From a candidate division TM6 bacterium SOIL31 (GTDB lineage: Bacteria > Babelota > Babeliae > Babelales > Vermiphilaceae): a DNA stretch of 52,223 nt. A program made the position numbers and the translations under genes. The notes under the pieces were generated by a model. The model ran no database searches, was not told where the DNA came from, and saw nothing but the letters and a program-made list of their open reading frames with translations. Shown one piece after another: positions 17,173 to 25,305 of the stretch; the first letter of the stretch is position 1, and each line of letters opens with the position of its first letter. Where the stretch lies: positions 1-52,223 of the forward strand of contig LDIY01000002.1 of the NCBI GenBank assembly GCA_001468865.1. The letters run 5' to 3'.

Positions 17173-18351
17173 TTACAACTTACTCAACCACATTCCCGTA
17201 AAATCCTGCGATAGAATACCATCAAGCTGCAAAGTGAATAATTCCGATTGTATCAGCTCAAATGGCATCTCTGTTTTTAGTGAGATGTCTTCTAATGATG
17301 CTGGCTCTTTGCACGCAGCTATAATTCTTTGTTGAATTGAATTATAAGATACTAATGCATCTTGTTTTGCAACAGTAGCAGGTTTAAAGAGCGATTGTTG
17401 CACAGCCGCAACCTCCTTTTTCGCAACCACTTCACCAAACTCAATCAAAATATCCGCGCTGTTCATCACTAATTTGGCACCTTGCTGAATAACTTCATGG
17501 CATCCAGCACTTAGCTCGTCATCAAATGTTCCTGGCACTGCAAATACTTCTCTGCCTTGTTCCAACGCACAATGCGCGGAAATAAGCGCACCACTTTTTT
17601 GCGCCGCTTGCACCACCAAACATCCTTGCGATAAACCAGTCACGATCCGATTACGTGCAGGAAAATGATGCGGCAATCCTTCCATCATCAAAGGATAAGA
17701 ACTTGCAACAATGCCACCGTTTTCAACAATTGCAGCAAATAATCTTTTATTAGAACTTGGGTATGGTTTTAATAATCCTGATCCTAAAATTGCTATGGTT
17801 TTTCCACCGCACTGTAATGCTGCTTGATGCGCCATTGCATCAATACCAACTGCTCCGCCGCTCACAATAGTATAACCAGCAGCAACAAGATCGGGAACAA
17901 TGGTATTGATGATTTGTTGACCATAATCAGTTGCCTTGCGAGAACCGACGATGGCTATGCATTTTGCATTATTTCGTTCGTTATCCTTCGACAAGCTCAG
18001 GACGAACGGGGACTGAGAATCATAAGATTGAAAGTACAACACCGTTGGCGGTGAATAAATTTCTTTTAACAACGCAGGATAAGATTCATCAGCAATAGTA
18101 AGCAACTTGATTTTATGCTGTTCCATTAAATTTAATTCTTTTTCAAGAACAGACATATCAGAAAGACCTGCAACTATTTTTGCAGCAACAATTTCATTGA
18201 TACCAAAATAGTGTATCCAATCTGATACTGATAAATGGTAAAGATCTGATGCGTTAACATCAGATCTTTGGGACTTTATCAGTTTTTTGATAATTGACGG
18301 CGTAACGCCCTCAATTAATGTAAGGTGGAGAATGAGATTTTTGCTGAGCAT
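17173..18351 (-). CDS. dprA: DNA processing protein DprA, with a repeat-encoded insertion
   Basis: The 392-residue protein has a helical N-terminal domain, the Rossmann-like core with AIVGSRKATDYG and VSGGAVGIDAMAHQAAL, and a C-terminal winged-helix region. DprA loads RecA onto incoming single-stranded DNA during natural transformation. Residues about 109-129, just before the core, carry an extra segment containing PFVLSLSKD, translated from the dispersed CTTCGACAAGCTCAGG repeat. It lies in the variable linker between PPTVLYF and AIVGSR, so the fold should tolerate it. The ATG lies in another repeat-like stretch (TTCGACTATGCTCAG) and has no clear ribosome site, so the start is uncertain. Confidence 0.92.
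   Translation of the reverse strand: MLSKNLILHLTLIEGVTPSIIKKLIKSQRSDVNASDLYHLSVSDWIHYFGINEIVAAKIVAGLSDMSVLEKELNLMEQHKIKLLTIADESYPALLKEIYSPPTVLYFQSYDSQSPFVLSLSKDNERNNAKCIAIVGSRKATDYGQQIINTIVPDLVAAGYTIVSGGAVGIDAMAHQAALQCGGKTIAILGSGLLKPYPSSNKRLFAAIVENGGIVASSYPLMMEGLPHHFPARNRIVTGLSQGCLVVQAAQKSGALISAHCALEQGREVFAVPGTFDDELSAGCHEVIQQGAKLVMNSADILIEFGEVVAKKEVAAVQQSLFKPATVAKQDALVSYNSIQQRIIAACKEPASLEDISLKTEMPFELIQSELFTLQLDGILSQDFTGMWLSKL
17975..18009. repeat. Palindromic repeat inserted in frame in dprA
   Basis: The core CCTTCGACAAGCTCAGGACG is the same as at 6624, flanked here by CGTTCG on the left and CGAACG on the right as inverted ends. The dprA frame stays open through it and encodes FVLSLSKD. A degenerate inverted copy is at 41083. 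Confidence 0.8.
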
Positions 18352-18399
18352 AGTCGAATTATCAGGACAAGCGCGGAAATAAATTCCGATTGAGTCAAT

Positions 18400-19086
18400 T
18401 TAAGGATTAATACTATATTTTTTATAAACAAAATAAACTAGAATCATTACCATAGGTACCACAAAAATACTCTGCCAAAATAAGAAAGAATCTTTTTTCA
18501 ATTTCTTTTGTCCTATAATCCCGACGAAACCTTGACCATATTTATTTTTAAGAACTTTATCTAGTTCATAATCAAATATTTCATCACAATCTGCAGGAAC
18601 ATTGAGAATTATTTTATTTTTATAATCTTCAACATTTAAATCCAGAAACATCACAAATTCATCACGCCCTGGCGGAGTTCGCCACCATGCTGCATCAGCA
18701 AAAAATGAGTTTACCATGAGCCTACCTACTGGTTGCCATGAATTACGGACTTCCCAGTTCTTATTAACAGATTCTTTATAACAATGTTCCTGTCGATCGA
18801 TATAGTAAACTACATCACTGACTATTTCTTTTCTCTGCGCGAGGATAACATTTCGATAGTCTGATAAAATATGATCATCTACATTTTTTTTAATATTGCT
18901 ATTTAAAACACTAGGATCATAGTAATTGATGACTATTTTTTTTCCCTTATCCGCGTGCCACAATGCTTGATGTATACTTTCTACCATCAATACACCGCTG
19001 AGTTTTGGCTCTGCAGTGTATATCCATGAACTAGTAAACAAAAGGGCAATAAGCCCTTTTACTGTAATTTTAAAGATCAATTTCAT
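18400..19086 (-). CDS. Unknown protein with signal peptide and C-terminal membrane anchor
   Basis: The open frame extends upstream into gyrA, but the credible start is the ATG at 19086 (or 19095), giving MKLIFKITVKGLIALLFTSSWIYTAEPK, a signal peptide. The 228-residue product ends with one hydrophobic helix (FWQSIFVVPMVMILVYFVY) followed by basic residues, so the central domain would lie in the periplasm, anchored to the inner membrane. Methionine/lysine-rich sequence upstream of that start is only the gyrA acidic tail read in another frame. The gene overlaps the gyrA 3' end by 17 bases and is probably co-transcribed with it. Family not recognised. Confidence 0.6.
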   Translation of the reverse strand: MKLIFKITVKGLIALLFTSSWIYTAEPKLSGVLMVESIHQALWHADKGKKIVINYYDPSVLNSNIKKNVDDHILSDYRNVILAQRKEIVSDVVYYIDRQEHCYKESVNKNWEVRNSWQPVGRLMVNSFFADAAWWRTPPGRDEFVMFLDLNVEDYKNKIILNVPADCDEIFDYELDKVLKNKYGQGFVGIIGQKKLKKDSFLFWQSIFVVPMVMILVYFVYKKYSINP

Positions 19087-21718
19087 CTTCTTCATCAACA
19101 TCATTTGCATCTTCATCATCATATTCGATGTCATCTTCAGGCTCTTCATCATCTTGAGCCTCTTCGCCCTCATCACCATCGTCTTCATCAGCGTCTTCCT
19201 CGCCGTTTTCAGCAACTGGTAACGTGCGAGCTTCAATAACTAAACCGCTTTCTTCATCATCACCTTCTTGTGCAGATTCTCCGCCCTCAAAAGCAACAAC
19301 GTTGTGTAATTTTTGATCGGAATCAAGCCTGATTAAGCGAACACCTTTTGCCTGACGGCCCATTGCGCGAATATCTTTTGCAGAAAGTCGAATAATTTTA
19401 CCTGCTTGATCAATGAGTAAAATATTTGAATCTTCATGAACAATTGAAAGGCCAATAACGGTACCATTACGTTTTTCAGTTGGAATGGTACGCACACCCA
19501 TACCGCCACGATGAGCAATACGGAAATCTTCAATGCGAACTTTTTTACCATACCCATTTTCAGTCGCAAAAAGAATTTCACCATGATCGGAAATAACTTC
19601 CATCCCAATCACGCGGTCATTCTTTTTCACGCGAATACCCATGACACCACTTGCCTGACGTCCCATAGAACGAACTTCAGTTTCTTTAAAACGAATTCCT
19701 TGTCCCCGTGCGGTAGCCAAAACGATGGTATCTGAACCACTGCTGAGCGAACAGAAAACCAGTTCGTCGCCTTCTCGTAAAGTAATTGCACGAATACCCG
19801 TTGCACGAATTTTTGCAAAGTCAGATGCGTCAGTACGTTTAATAATACCTTCACGGGTCACCATTACCATGAACTTACCTTCCATATCACGAGATGGAAG
19901 TAATTTCACCACAATTTCACCTTCTTGTAATGGTAACAAGTTAACGATTGCTCTTCCACGCGCAACTCGTGATGCTTCAGGAACTTCAAAAGTATTTAAA
20001 CTATACACACGTCCCAAATTAGTAAAGAACAATAACATATCATGTGCTTTTGCAACAAATACGTCTTGCACAATATCGCCTTCAAGTGCCGTAAGGCCCA
20101 TTTTGCCTTTTCCACCGCGACGCTGAACGCCATACGCCTCAAGAGGAACGCGTTTTACATAACCCTTCATGGTCAATGTAACAACTGCTTCTTCATCAGG
20201 TATAAGATCTGCTTCAGTAAGAATATCAATTGCACCTTCAATTTTGGTGCGACGCGCATCATTATACTGCGCTTTAATTTCTTCTAATTCAGTAACAATT
20301 TCTTTCTTTAAAATTTCTTCATTTTCAAGAATAGAACGGAAGTAGATAATTTTTGTCTTAATCTCTTCCATCTCACTGTAAATTTTTTCTTGTTCAAGAC
20401 CTGTCAAACGCTGTAAGCGCATTTCAAGAATCGCCTTGCCCTGTTTTTCAGAAAGCAAGAAGCGCTTATTTAATAACACAATTGCTTCATTGGCAGATGG
20501 TGATTTTTTAATGAGTGCAATAACTTCATCAATATTTGCTAATGCTATAACAAAGCCCGCTAAAATATGCTCACGCTCTTGCGCTTTACTTAAATCAAAT
20601 TGCGTACGGCGATAAATAATTTGTTGGCGATGATATAAAAATTCGCTCAACAATTCACGAAGTGAAAAAATGAGTGGTTGATTATCAAGAAGACCGAGCA
20701 TCAAGATAGAAACTGATGTTTGAAGATTAGTATGCTTGTATAATTGATTTAAGATAACGCTTGGGATTTCACCGCGTTTCAGATCAATCACCAAACGCAT
20801 ACCTTTTTTATCAGATTCATCTTTAATATTAGAAATACCATCAATAATTTTATTTTTAACGAGATCAGCAATTTTGATAGTTAAATCAGCTTTATTAACT
20901 TGATACGGCAATTGCGTAATAACAATACTTGCGCCTTTATTTGCTTTTTCTTCGAATTCAGCAACACCGCGCAAGATTACGTTTCCACGACCAGTTTTAT
21001 ATGCCTTTACAATACCCGCGCGTCCACAAATAATTCCCCCGGTAGGAAAATCAGGACCAGGAATATGAGCAAATAATTCTTCATCGGTGATAAACGAATT
21101 TTTGAGCATTGCAAGAAGCGCATCAACAACTTCACCCAAATTGTGAGGTGGAATAGAGGTTGCCATACCAACTGCAATACCCGCTACGCCATTGATTAAT
21201 AAGTTAGGCAATTTACTTGGAAGCACAACTGGTTCAACGGTTGATTCATCAAAGTTGGGAACAAAAGAAACAGTTTCTTTTTCAATGTCCGCTAAAATCT
21301 CTTGTGCAATACGCGCCATACGGACTTCAGTATAACGCATTGCCGCTGCGTTATCACCATCAACAGAACCCCAGTTACCTTGGCCATCAAGGAGTGGATA
21401 TCGCTTGGAGAAATCTTGAATTAATCCAACCATGGATTGATATACCGCTTGGTCACCATGAGGATGGAATTTACCAAGCACATCACCCACCACACGAACC
21501 GATTTGTGATAGGGCTTATTATAGAAAAAACCAAGCTGATGCATAGTATATAAAATGCGGCGATGCACGGGCTTTAATCCATCACGAATATCAGGAAGTG
21601 CACGGCTAACCACCACGGACATGGCATAATCAAGAAAAGAATCTTTTAATTCTTTTTCGATCAAAATTGGTCGTATTGGGATATTTTTATTATTCATAAG
21701 TGAAGTGGGACGTTCCAT
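19070..21718 (-). CDS. gyrA: DNA gyrase subunit A
   Basis: The 882-residue type IIA topoisomerase subunit cuts and rejoins DNA using Tyr129 (AAMRYTE). The GyrA box QRRGGKG in the C-terminal pinwheel domain marks it as gyrase rather than topoisomerase IV, so it should introduce negative supercoils. The quinolone-determining region reads HPHGDQAVYQ: positions equivalent to E. coli Ser83 and Asp87 are Gln90 and Gln94. The last 55 or so residues are almost entirely Asp/Glu, a longer acidic tail than usual. AAAAGGG lies 8 bases before the ATG, and a promoter-like sequence is at 21763-21790. gyrB is not adjacent. Confidence 0.96.
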   Translation of the reverse strand: MERPTSLMNNKNIPIRPILIEKELKDSFLDYAMSVVVSRALPDIRDGLKPVHRRILYTMHQLGFFYNKPYHKSVRVVGDVLGKFHPHGDQAVYQSMVGLIQDFSKRYPLLDGQGNWGSVDGDNAAAMRYTEVRMARIAQEILADIEKETVSFVPNFDESTVEPVVLPSKLPNLLINGVAGIAVGMATSIPPHNLGEVVDALLAMLKNSFITDEELFAHIPGPDFPTGGIICGRAGIVKAYKTGRGNVILRGVAEFEEKANKGASIVITQLPYQVNKADLTIKIADLVKNKIIDGISNIKDESDKKGMRLVIDLKRGEIPSVILNQLYKHTNLQTSVSILMLGLLDNQPLIFSLRELLSEFLYHRQQIIYRRTQFDLSKAQEREHILAGFVIALANIDEVIALIKKSPSANEAIVLLNKRFLLSEKQGKAILEMRLQRLTGLEQEKIYSEMEEIKTKIIYFRSILENEEILKKEIVTELEEIKAQYNDARRTKIEGAIDILTEADLIPDEEAVVTLTMKGYVKRVPLEAYGVQRRGGKGKMGLTALEGDIVQDVFVAKAHDMLLFFTNLGRVYSLNTFEVPEASRVARGRAIVNLLPLQEGEIVVKLLPSRDMEGKFMVMVTREGIIKRTDASDFAKIRATGIRAITLREGDELVFCSLSSGSDTIVLATARGQGIRFKETEVRSMGRQASGVMGIRVKKNDRVIGMEVISDHGEILFATENGYGKKVRIEDFRIAHRGGMGVRTIPTEKRNGTVIGLSIVHEDSNILLIDQAGKIIRLSAKDIRAMGRQAKGVRLIRLDSDQKLHNVVAFEGGESAQEGDDEESGLVIEARTLPVAENGEEDADEDDGDEGEEAQDDEEPEDDIEYDDEDANDVDEEDEIDL

Positions 21719-21762
21719 AAAATGAGCCCTTTTCTCACATCAAAAAACAGTATCAAAATTTT

Positions 21763-21790
21763 ATTATAATATACAGTTAGTATAGCAAAA
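21763..21790 (-). promoter_or_regulatory. Promoter-like sequence upstream of gyrA
   Basis: On the minus strand TATAAT occupies 21768-21763, and TTTTGC at 21790-21785 lies 16 bases upstream as a weak -35. The -10 is 45 bases upstream of the gyrA start codon. The rest of the 256-base gap (21719-21974) has no gene or RNA that I can support. Confidence 0.45.
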
Positions 21791-21974
21791 ATCGTAAAAA
21801 TCACAAGCTCAACATGTGCACATAATGCTGTTTTTTCTGATAAACACCAAGCTTATTTTTCAATGCCCATACAGCATACAAGATGTTTTTTGAAGAGAGC
21901 AATACAATTTTTACCTGCACTCAATTTTCTTGGTGCTCGGTATCATAAATCAAGCCCACTCACTAAGCTATCCC

Positions 21975-22964
21975 TTATTTTTTAATTCTTGGACGTATAT
22001 CAAGAACAATCACCGTGATGTTATCAAAACTTCCTTTCATCTGCGCGTTGTTTACTAAAGCCTTAGCAATACAATCCATTGAGAGACCTGCTCCAGCCAA
22101 TGCGTCAATCTGTTGCATAACCTCTTCATTCGTCATAACATCCCATAATCCATCACTGGCAAGCACAATAAAAGGGCTTTTTTCATCGATGGGTACTTTG
22201 AGATAGTCAGGCTCAGCAATGATTTGATTTGGTTTAACTTTTATTATAATACTTGAATGCAGCTCCTTAAGATCGGATTCGCATTGCAACACATGCCCGG
22301 GGCGAGAATGAACGCGAAGATTCTTTCCAGAATCTTTTTTTGCAAAAGCATCTCCCAGCGTTCGAGTGGGCACCAGCCCACGAACTCTCCAGGGACCTAT
22401 CACTGATCTATCTCTCCTCATCTCTCTATATATAGTGCTGCCTGCCTTGAGGACTCGTTCTTTTTCCAACGCTGATTTAATATTATGATCTTGGGTACTT
22501 GCCGTAATTCCCTGATCAGATCCACACACTATCCGCGAATCGCCCACCCACGCCAGATGAAAATTATTTTTGCCTACATAGGCTGCAACTAATGTGGAAC
22601 CTGATTTTTCATTTGCATCATCCTCAACAATTCTTTTTTCAACTTCTTGTATTGCGGCCTTAAATGCCTTTTCTTTTGATAAATCAGATCCTTTGCTCAT
22701 TGCTAAGTGTTTTAAAAAAGCATTTGGCAACCATTCATTTGCTATGCGTGCTGCCTCAATACCCCCATGACCATCGCAAACACACGAAAACTCACCTTTT
22801 CCAAAAACAGCATAGGTATCCTCTTGAGAAAATTTTTCTCCTTGATGAGAAAAGACACCTACATTCAATTCTTTTCTCCGTAATTTTTGCTCTTGATGAC
22901 GATCACTTGCCCACACTATTGTCGACAGACTGAAGCTGCATAATAAGATTATTCTTTTGTTCAT
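21975..22964 (-). CDS. Secreted PP2C-family serine/threonine phosphatase 1
   Basis: The chosen ATG has AAAAGGAG just upstream and gives a signal peptide (MNKRIILLCSFSLSTIVWAS); the longer frame to 23054 lacks such support. The 329-residue protein has all main PP2C motifs: a QEDTYAVF metal-site region, CDGHGG, GSTLVAAYV, LAWVGDSR, LASDGLWDVM and DNITVIV. The metal-binding aspartates are intact, so an active Mn/Mg-dependent phosphatase is likely. The exported location is unusual for a bacterial PP2C and suggests action in the periplasm or outside the cell, perhaps on host proteins. It is the third and last member of the tandem set. Confidence 0.88.
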   Translation of the reverse strand: MNKRIILLCSFSLSTIVWASDRHQEQKLRRKELNVGVFSHQGEKFSQEDTYAVFGKGEFSCVCDGHGGIEAARIANEWLPNAFLKHLAMSKGSDLSKEKAFKAAIQEVEKRIVEDDANEKSGSTLVAAYVGKNNFHLAWVGDSRIVCGSDQGITASTQDHNIKSALEKERVLKAGSTIYREMRRDRSVIGPWRVRGLVPTRTLGDAFAKKDSGKNLRVHSRPGHVLQCESDLKELHSSIIIKVKPNQIIAEPDYLKVPIDEKSPFIVLASDGLWDVMTNEEVMQQIDALAGAGLSMDCIAKALVNNAQMKGSFDNITVIVLDIRPRIKK

Positions 22965-23068
22965 TATTCTCCTTTTGTACGTTTTCGAATATTCGCGTTC
23001 GCCGTGAGTGGAGCATTGTAGCACGCATTGACAATACAAACAATAACCGCACATTGTACAGAATACAT

Positions 23069-23098
23069 AAAAAAAGCACCGGCTTTAAAACCGGCGCT
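23069..23098 (-). terminator. Terminator after PP2C phosphatase 2
   Basis: On the minus strand GCGCCGG pairs with CCGGTGC (7 bp, one G-U) around an 8-base loop and is followed by seven T residues. It lies 32 bases after the stop of the 23130 gene and separates it from phosphatase 1, which must have its own promoter. Confidence 0.85.
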
Positions 23099-23129
23099 CA
23101 ATTATCTTACGATTATATTTTTGCGTATT

Positions 23130-24026
23130 TTAGTGAGAAGCTTTTTCTTTTTTATGGTGATCAAACTTTACCACAGAAACAGTAATATTATCACCACTTT
23201 TACGATTCTTTGCTTCATCAATTAATGATTGAGCAATTGCACCCAAATCATTAGTGACCTGAAGTTTTTCTTTTACTAGGTTTATTGCGCTGCTATTATC
23301 CATCACATCCCAAAGGCCATCAGATGCTATCACAAAGAATTTATTAGCAGGTGTAAGTTTTATTTTTGCATATTCTGGCGTTGCAATAATTCGTTCTTTA
23401 GCTCTCAGTGCGCCACAACCATTCTTTGCCATCCTATCGCCTATTGAACGCGAAACAGCTAAACCATTAACACGCCATACACCATGCATATAAACCGACC
23501 CCCAAGCATTTTCTATGCGAGCTCTTTCATCTGGTCGATCAGGCTTATGATCTTGCGTAGCAAAACCATTATCAAGAACCAAACGTGAATCTCCTGTCCA
23601 TGCACAGTGCAAATAAACATCTTGTTCATCATCACTATCTTCAACACATGCAACAACTGCTGTTGAACCATCTTCAAAGTTCTCTAATGCATAATTTTCT
23701 GCTTTTTCAAAAGCACCTTCAAGTGCCTTTTTAATATCTGATGTGCGACTTAAACATTCATCAAAATAATTATGCAGATTTTTTTGTAAATGTGATGATG
23801 TTTTATCACCACCATGACCGTCATATACACCAACAAATGTTACCCCTGGCTTTTTGCCAAAACCAAAAAATCCACCTTTTTGAGATTTTATTTTTGCATA
23901 AGTAAATCTGTCTTCTTGATAATCTCGTCTATTTTGTTCCGTTTTAACATCGTAGTGTATATCTATCTTGGCCATACTCAATGATGTAACACACGCAAGT
24001 AAAGCGACTATGATATTTTTTTTCAT
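23130..24026 (-). CDS. Secreted PP2C-family serine/threonine phosphatase 2
   Basis: The preferred start (AGGGG upstream) gives a signal peptide, MKKNIIVALLACVTSLSMA. The 298-residue protein has YQEDRFTYA, YDGHGGDKTS, GSTAVVACV, AWTGDSR, IASDGLWDVMDN and DNITVSVV, so the PP2C catalytic set is complete. A short Gly/Phe/Lys-rich insertion (KGGFFGFGKKPG) lies before the DGHGG motif. A paralogue of both neighbours but clearly diverged from them, so the array is not a recent duplication. Likely an exported active phosphatase; substrate unknown. Confidence 0.88.
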   Translation of the reverse strand: MKKNIIVALLACVTSLSMAKIDIHYDVKTEQNRRDYQEDRFTYAKIKSQKGGFFGFGKKPGVTFVGVYDGHGGDKTSSHLQKNLHNYFDECLSRTSDIKKALEGAFEKAENYALENFEDGSTAVVACVEDSDDEQDVYLHCAWTGDSRLVLDNGFATQDHKPDRPDERARIENAWGSVYMHGVWRVNGLAVSRSIGDRMAKNGCGALRAKERIIATPEYAKIKLTPANKFFVIASDGLWDVMDNSSAINLVKEKLQVTNDLGAIAQSLIDEAKNRKSGDNITVSVVKFDHHKKEKASH

Positions 24027-24122
24027 AAAAGAACCCCTACTTATATAAATTTTCATTTTATTATTAGAATAACACAGCCCACTTATAGTGGCAAAAGGGT
24101 CCATTAAATGGATAAAACAATT

Positions 24123-25136
24123 TTAATTATCGTTTATAGACAAGGATGAAAAAAGAGGAACACGCGGTACTATCTCCTCTACATGCATGATTGCTTTTTT
24201 ATTCTCCATTAAAGCCTTAATCTTAACAATCATACATGTTATATCATCTTCACTGCATTTCTCTAAGGCATCTATCACCAGTTTTTTTGCGATTTCTATT
24301 AAACTGATGTCCTGGGCAACACCTTCACTCAGGCGAGAAAAAGCATGCTGAGAAAACTCATTCTCAGATAAAAGATGATCTCCAAAACCTAAATAATCCC
24401 ACAATCCATCCGTACCAAACACTAAAAAATCATCTTCTGTTACATCAGAAATATCGTGCGTAGTGCATTCAGGAGTTGCAATAATCACTCTTTTTTTAGG
24501 ATCTTTGTTATAATCACCGATTGATCTTGTCATTGCTAGGCCGCCCAAAGAGAGATCAGCACGCACATATCCAGTTTCAGAAACAAATCCCCCTGTCAAT
24601 AAAATTCGCCTGAGCTCTTCACCCTTCGGCTTATGATCTTGCGTGCAGAAAGAAACAACATACTTTCCTTGCGATGCAATGCGCCCCAATACTGCTCGAG
24701 AATCACCTACATTGGCCAAGTGACATATGATGCTATCGTGTTGTTCGCAATCTTTACTTTTTATTATGTTTGCACAAACAAGTGTTGACCCGTCCCGAAA
24801 ATCTTTTACTTTCTTATCAATAACATGCACTGCTTGTGAAATATTAATACTAACATCGCTTCCTTTTTGTTCTGCAATAAGTGAACCCATATTTTTTGCG
24901 ATAAAGTCGGAAGTCTTTGATCCACAATGTCCATCAGCAAGTCCGCATACATGACCTATTTCTGGAATATACTCATAAAAATATCTATCTTCATAATCTT
25001 TATTTTCATAATTTTTACACCAAGCAACTACTACCGCATGTTCATCAGCTATTGCTACAGGAGTTTCCATAGCTCGAAAAATAGTTGGTAAAATTATCAA
25101 AATGCCGAAGACCCTCATCTTTTTGTTCATACACAT
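24123..25136 (-). CDS. Secreted PP2C-family phosphatase 3, divergent motifs
   Basis: The start at 25136 has AAGGA 7 bases upstream and gives a signal-like N terminus (KKMRVFGILIILPTIFRA). The 337-residue protein retains the PP2C order: YEDRYFYE, ADGHCGSKTS, GSTLVCANI, LANVGDSRAVLG, GTDGLWDYLG, DDITCMIV. Two motif glycines or asparagines differ from the other two copies: DGHGG is DGHCG, and the final DNIT is DDIT. The metal-binding aspartates remain, so activity is possible but may be altered. It is first in the tandem set and divergent from lepA. Confidence 0.83.
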   Translation of the reverse strand: MCMNKKMRVFGILIILPTIFRAMETPVAIADEHAVVVAWCKNYENKDYEDRYFYEYIPEIGHVCGLADGHCGSKTSDFIAKNMGSLIAEQKGSDVSINISQAVHVIDKKVKDFRDGSTLVCANIIKSKDCEQHDSIICHLANVGDSRAVLGRIASQGKYVVSFCTQDHKPKGEELRRILLTGGFVSETGYVRADLSLGGLAMTRSIGDYNKDPKKRVIIATPECTTHDISDVTEDDFLVFGTDGLWDYLGFGDHLLSENEFSQHAFSRLSEGVAQDISLIEIAKKLVIDALEKCSEDDITCMIVKIKALMENKKAIMHVEEIVPRVPLFSSLSINDN

Positions 25137-25305
25137 ACTATTATCCTTACCTATATTTATTATTTGCATCGAGTTTAGTGTAACACGGCGAGTATAGGTC
25201 TCACATACTACTCTGACCACAATTTACAAGCAAGCAGTATCTCTTTATACTGACAACTAAGGTTTTTTAATAAAAAACAGCCAAAACTATAGATTGAGAA
25301 AACTC

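Noticed and set aside
19087-19236. N-terminal Met/Lys-rich extension of the 18400 gene
   Set aside because: It is the gyrA acidic tail in another frame; the signal peptide begins later.
22965-23054. N-terminal extension of PP2C phosphatase 1 (and similar ones for 2 and 3)
   Set aside because: Cys-rich or irregular sequence without ribosome site; internal ATGs give clean signal peptides with AGGAG-type sites.
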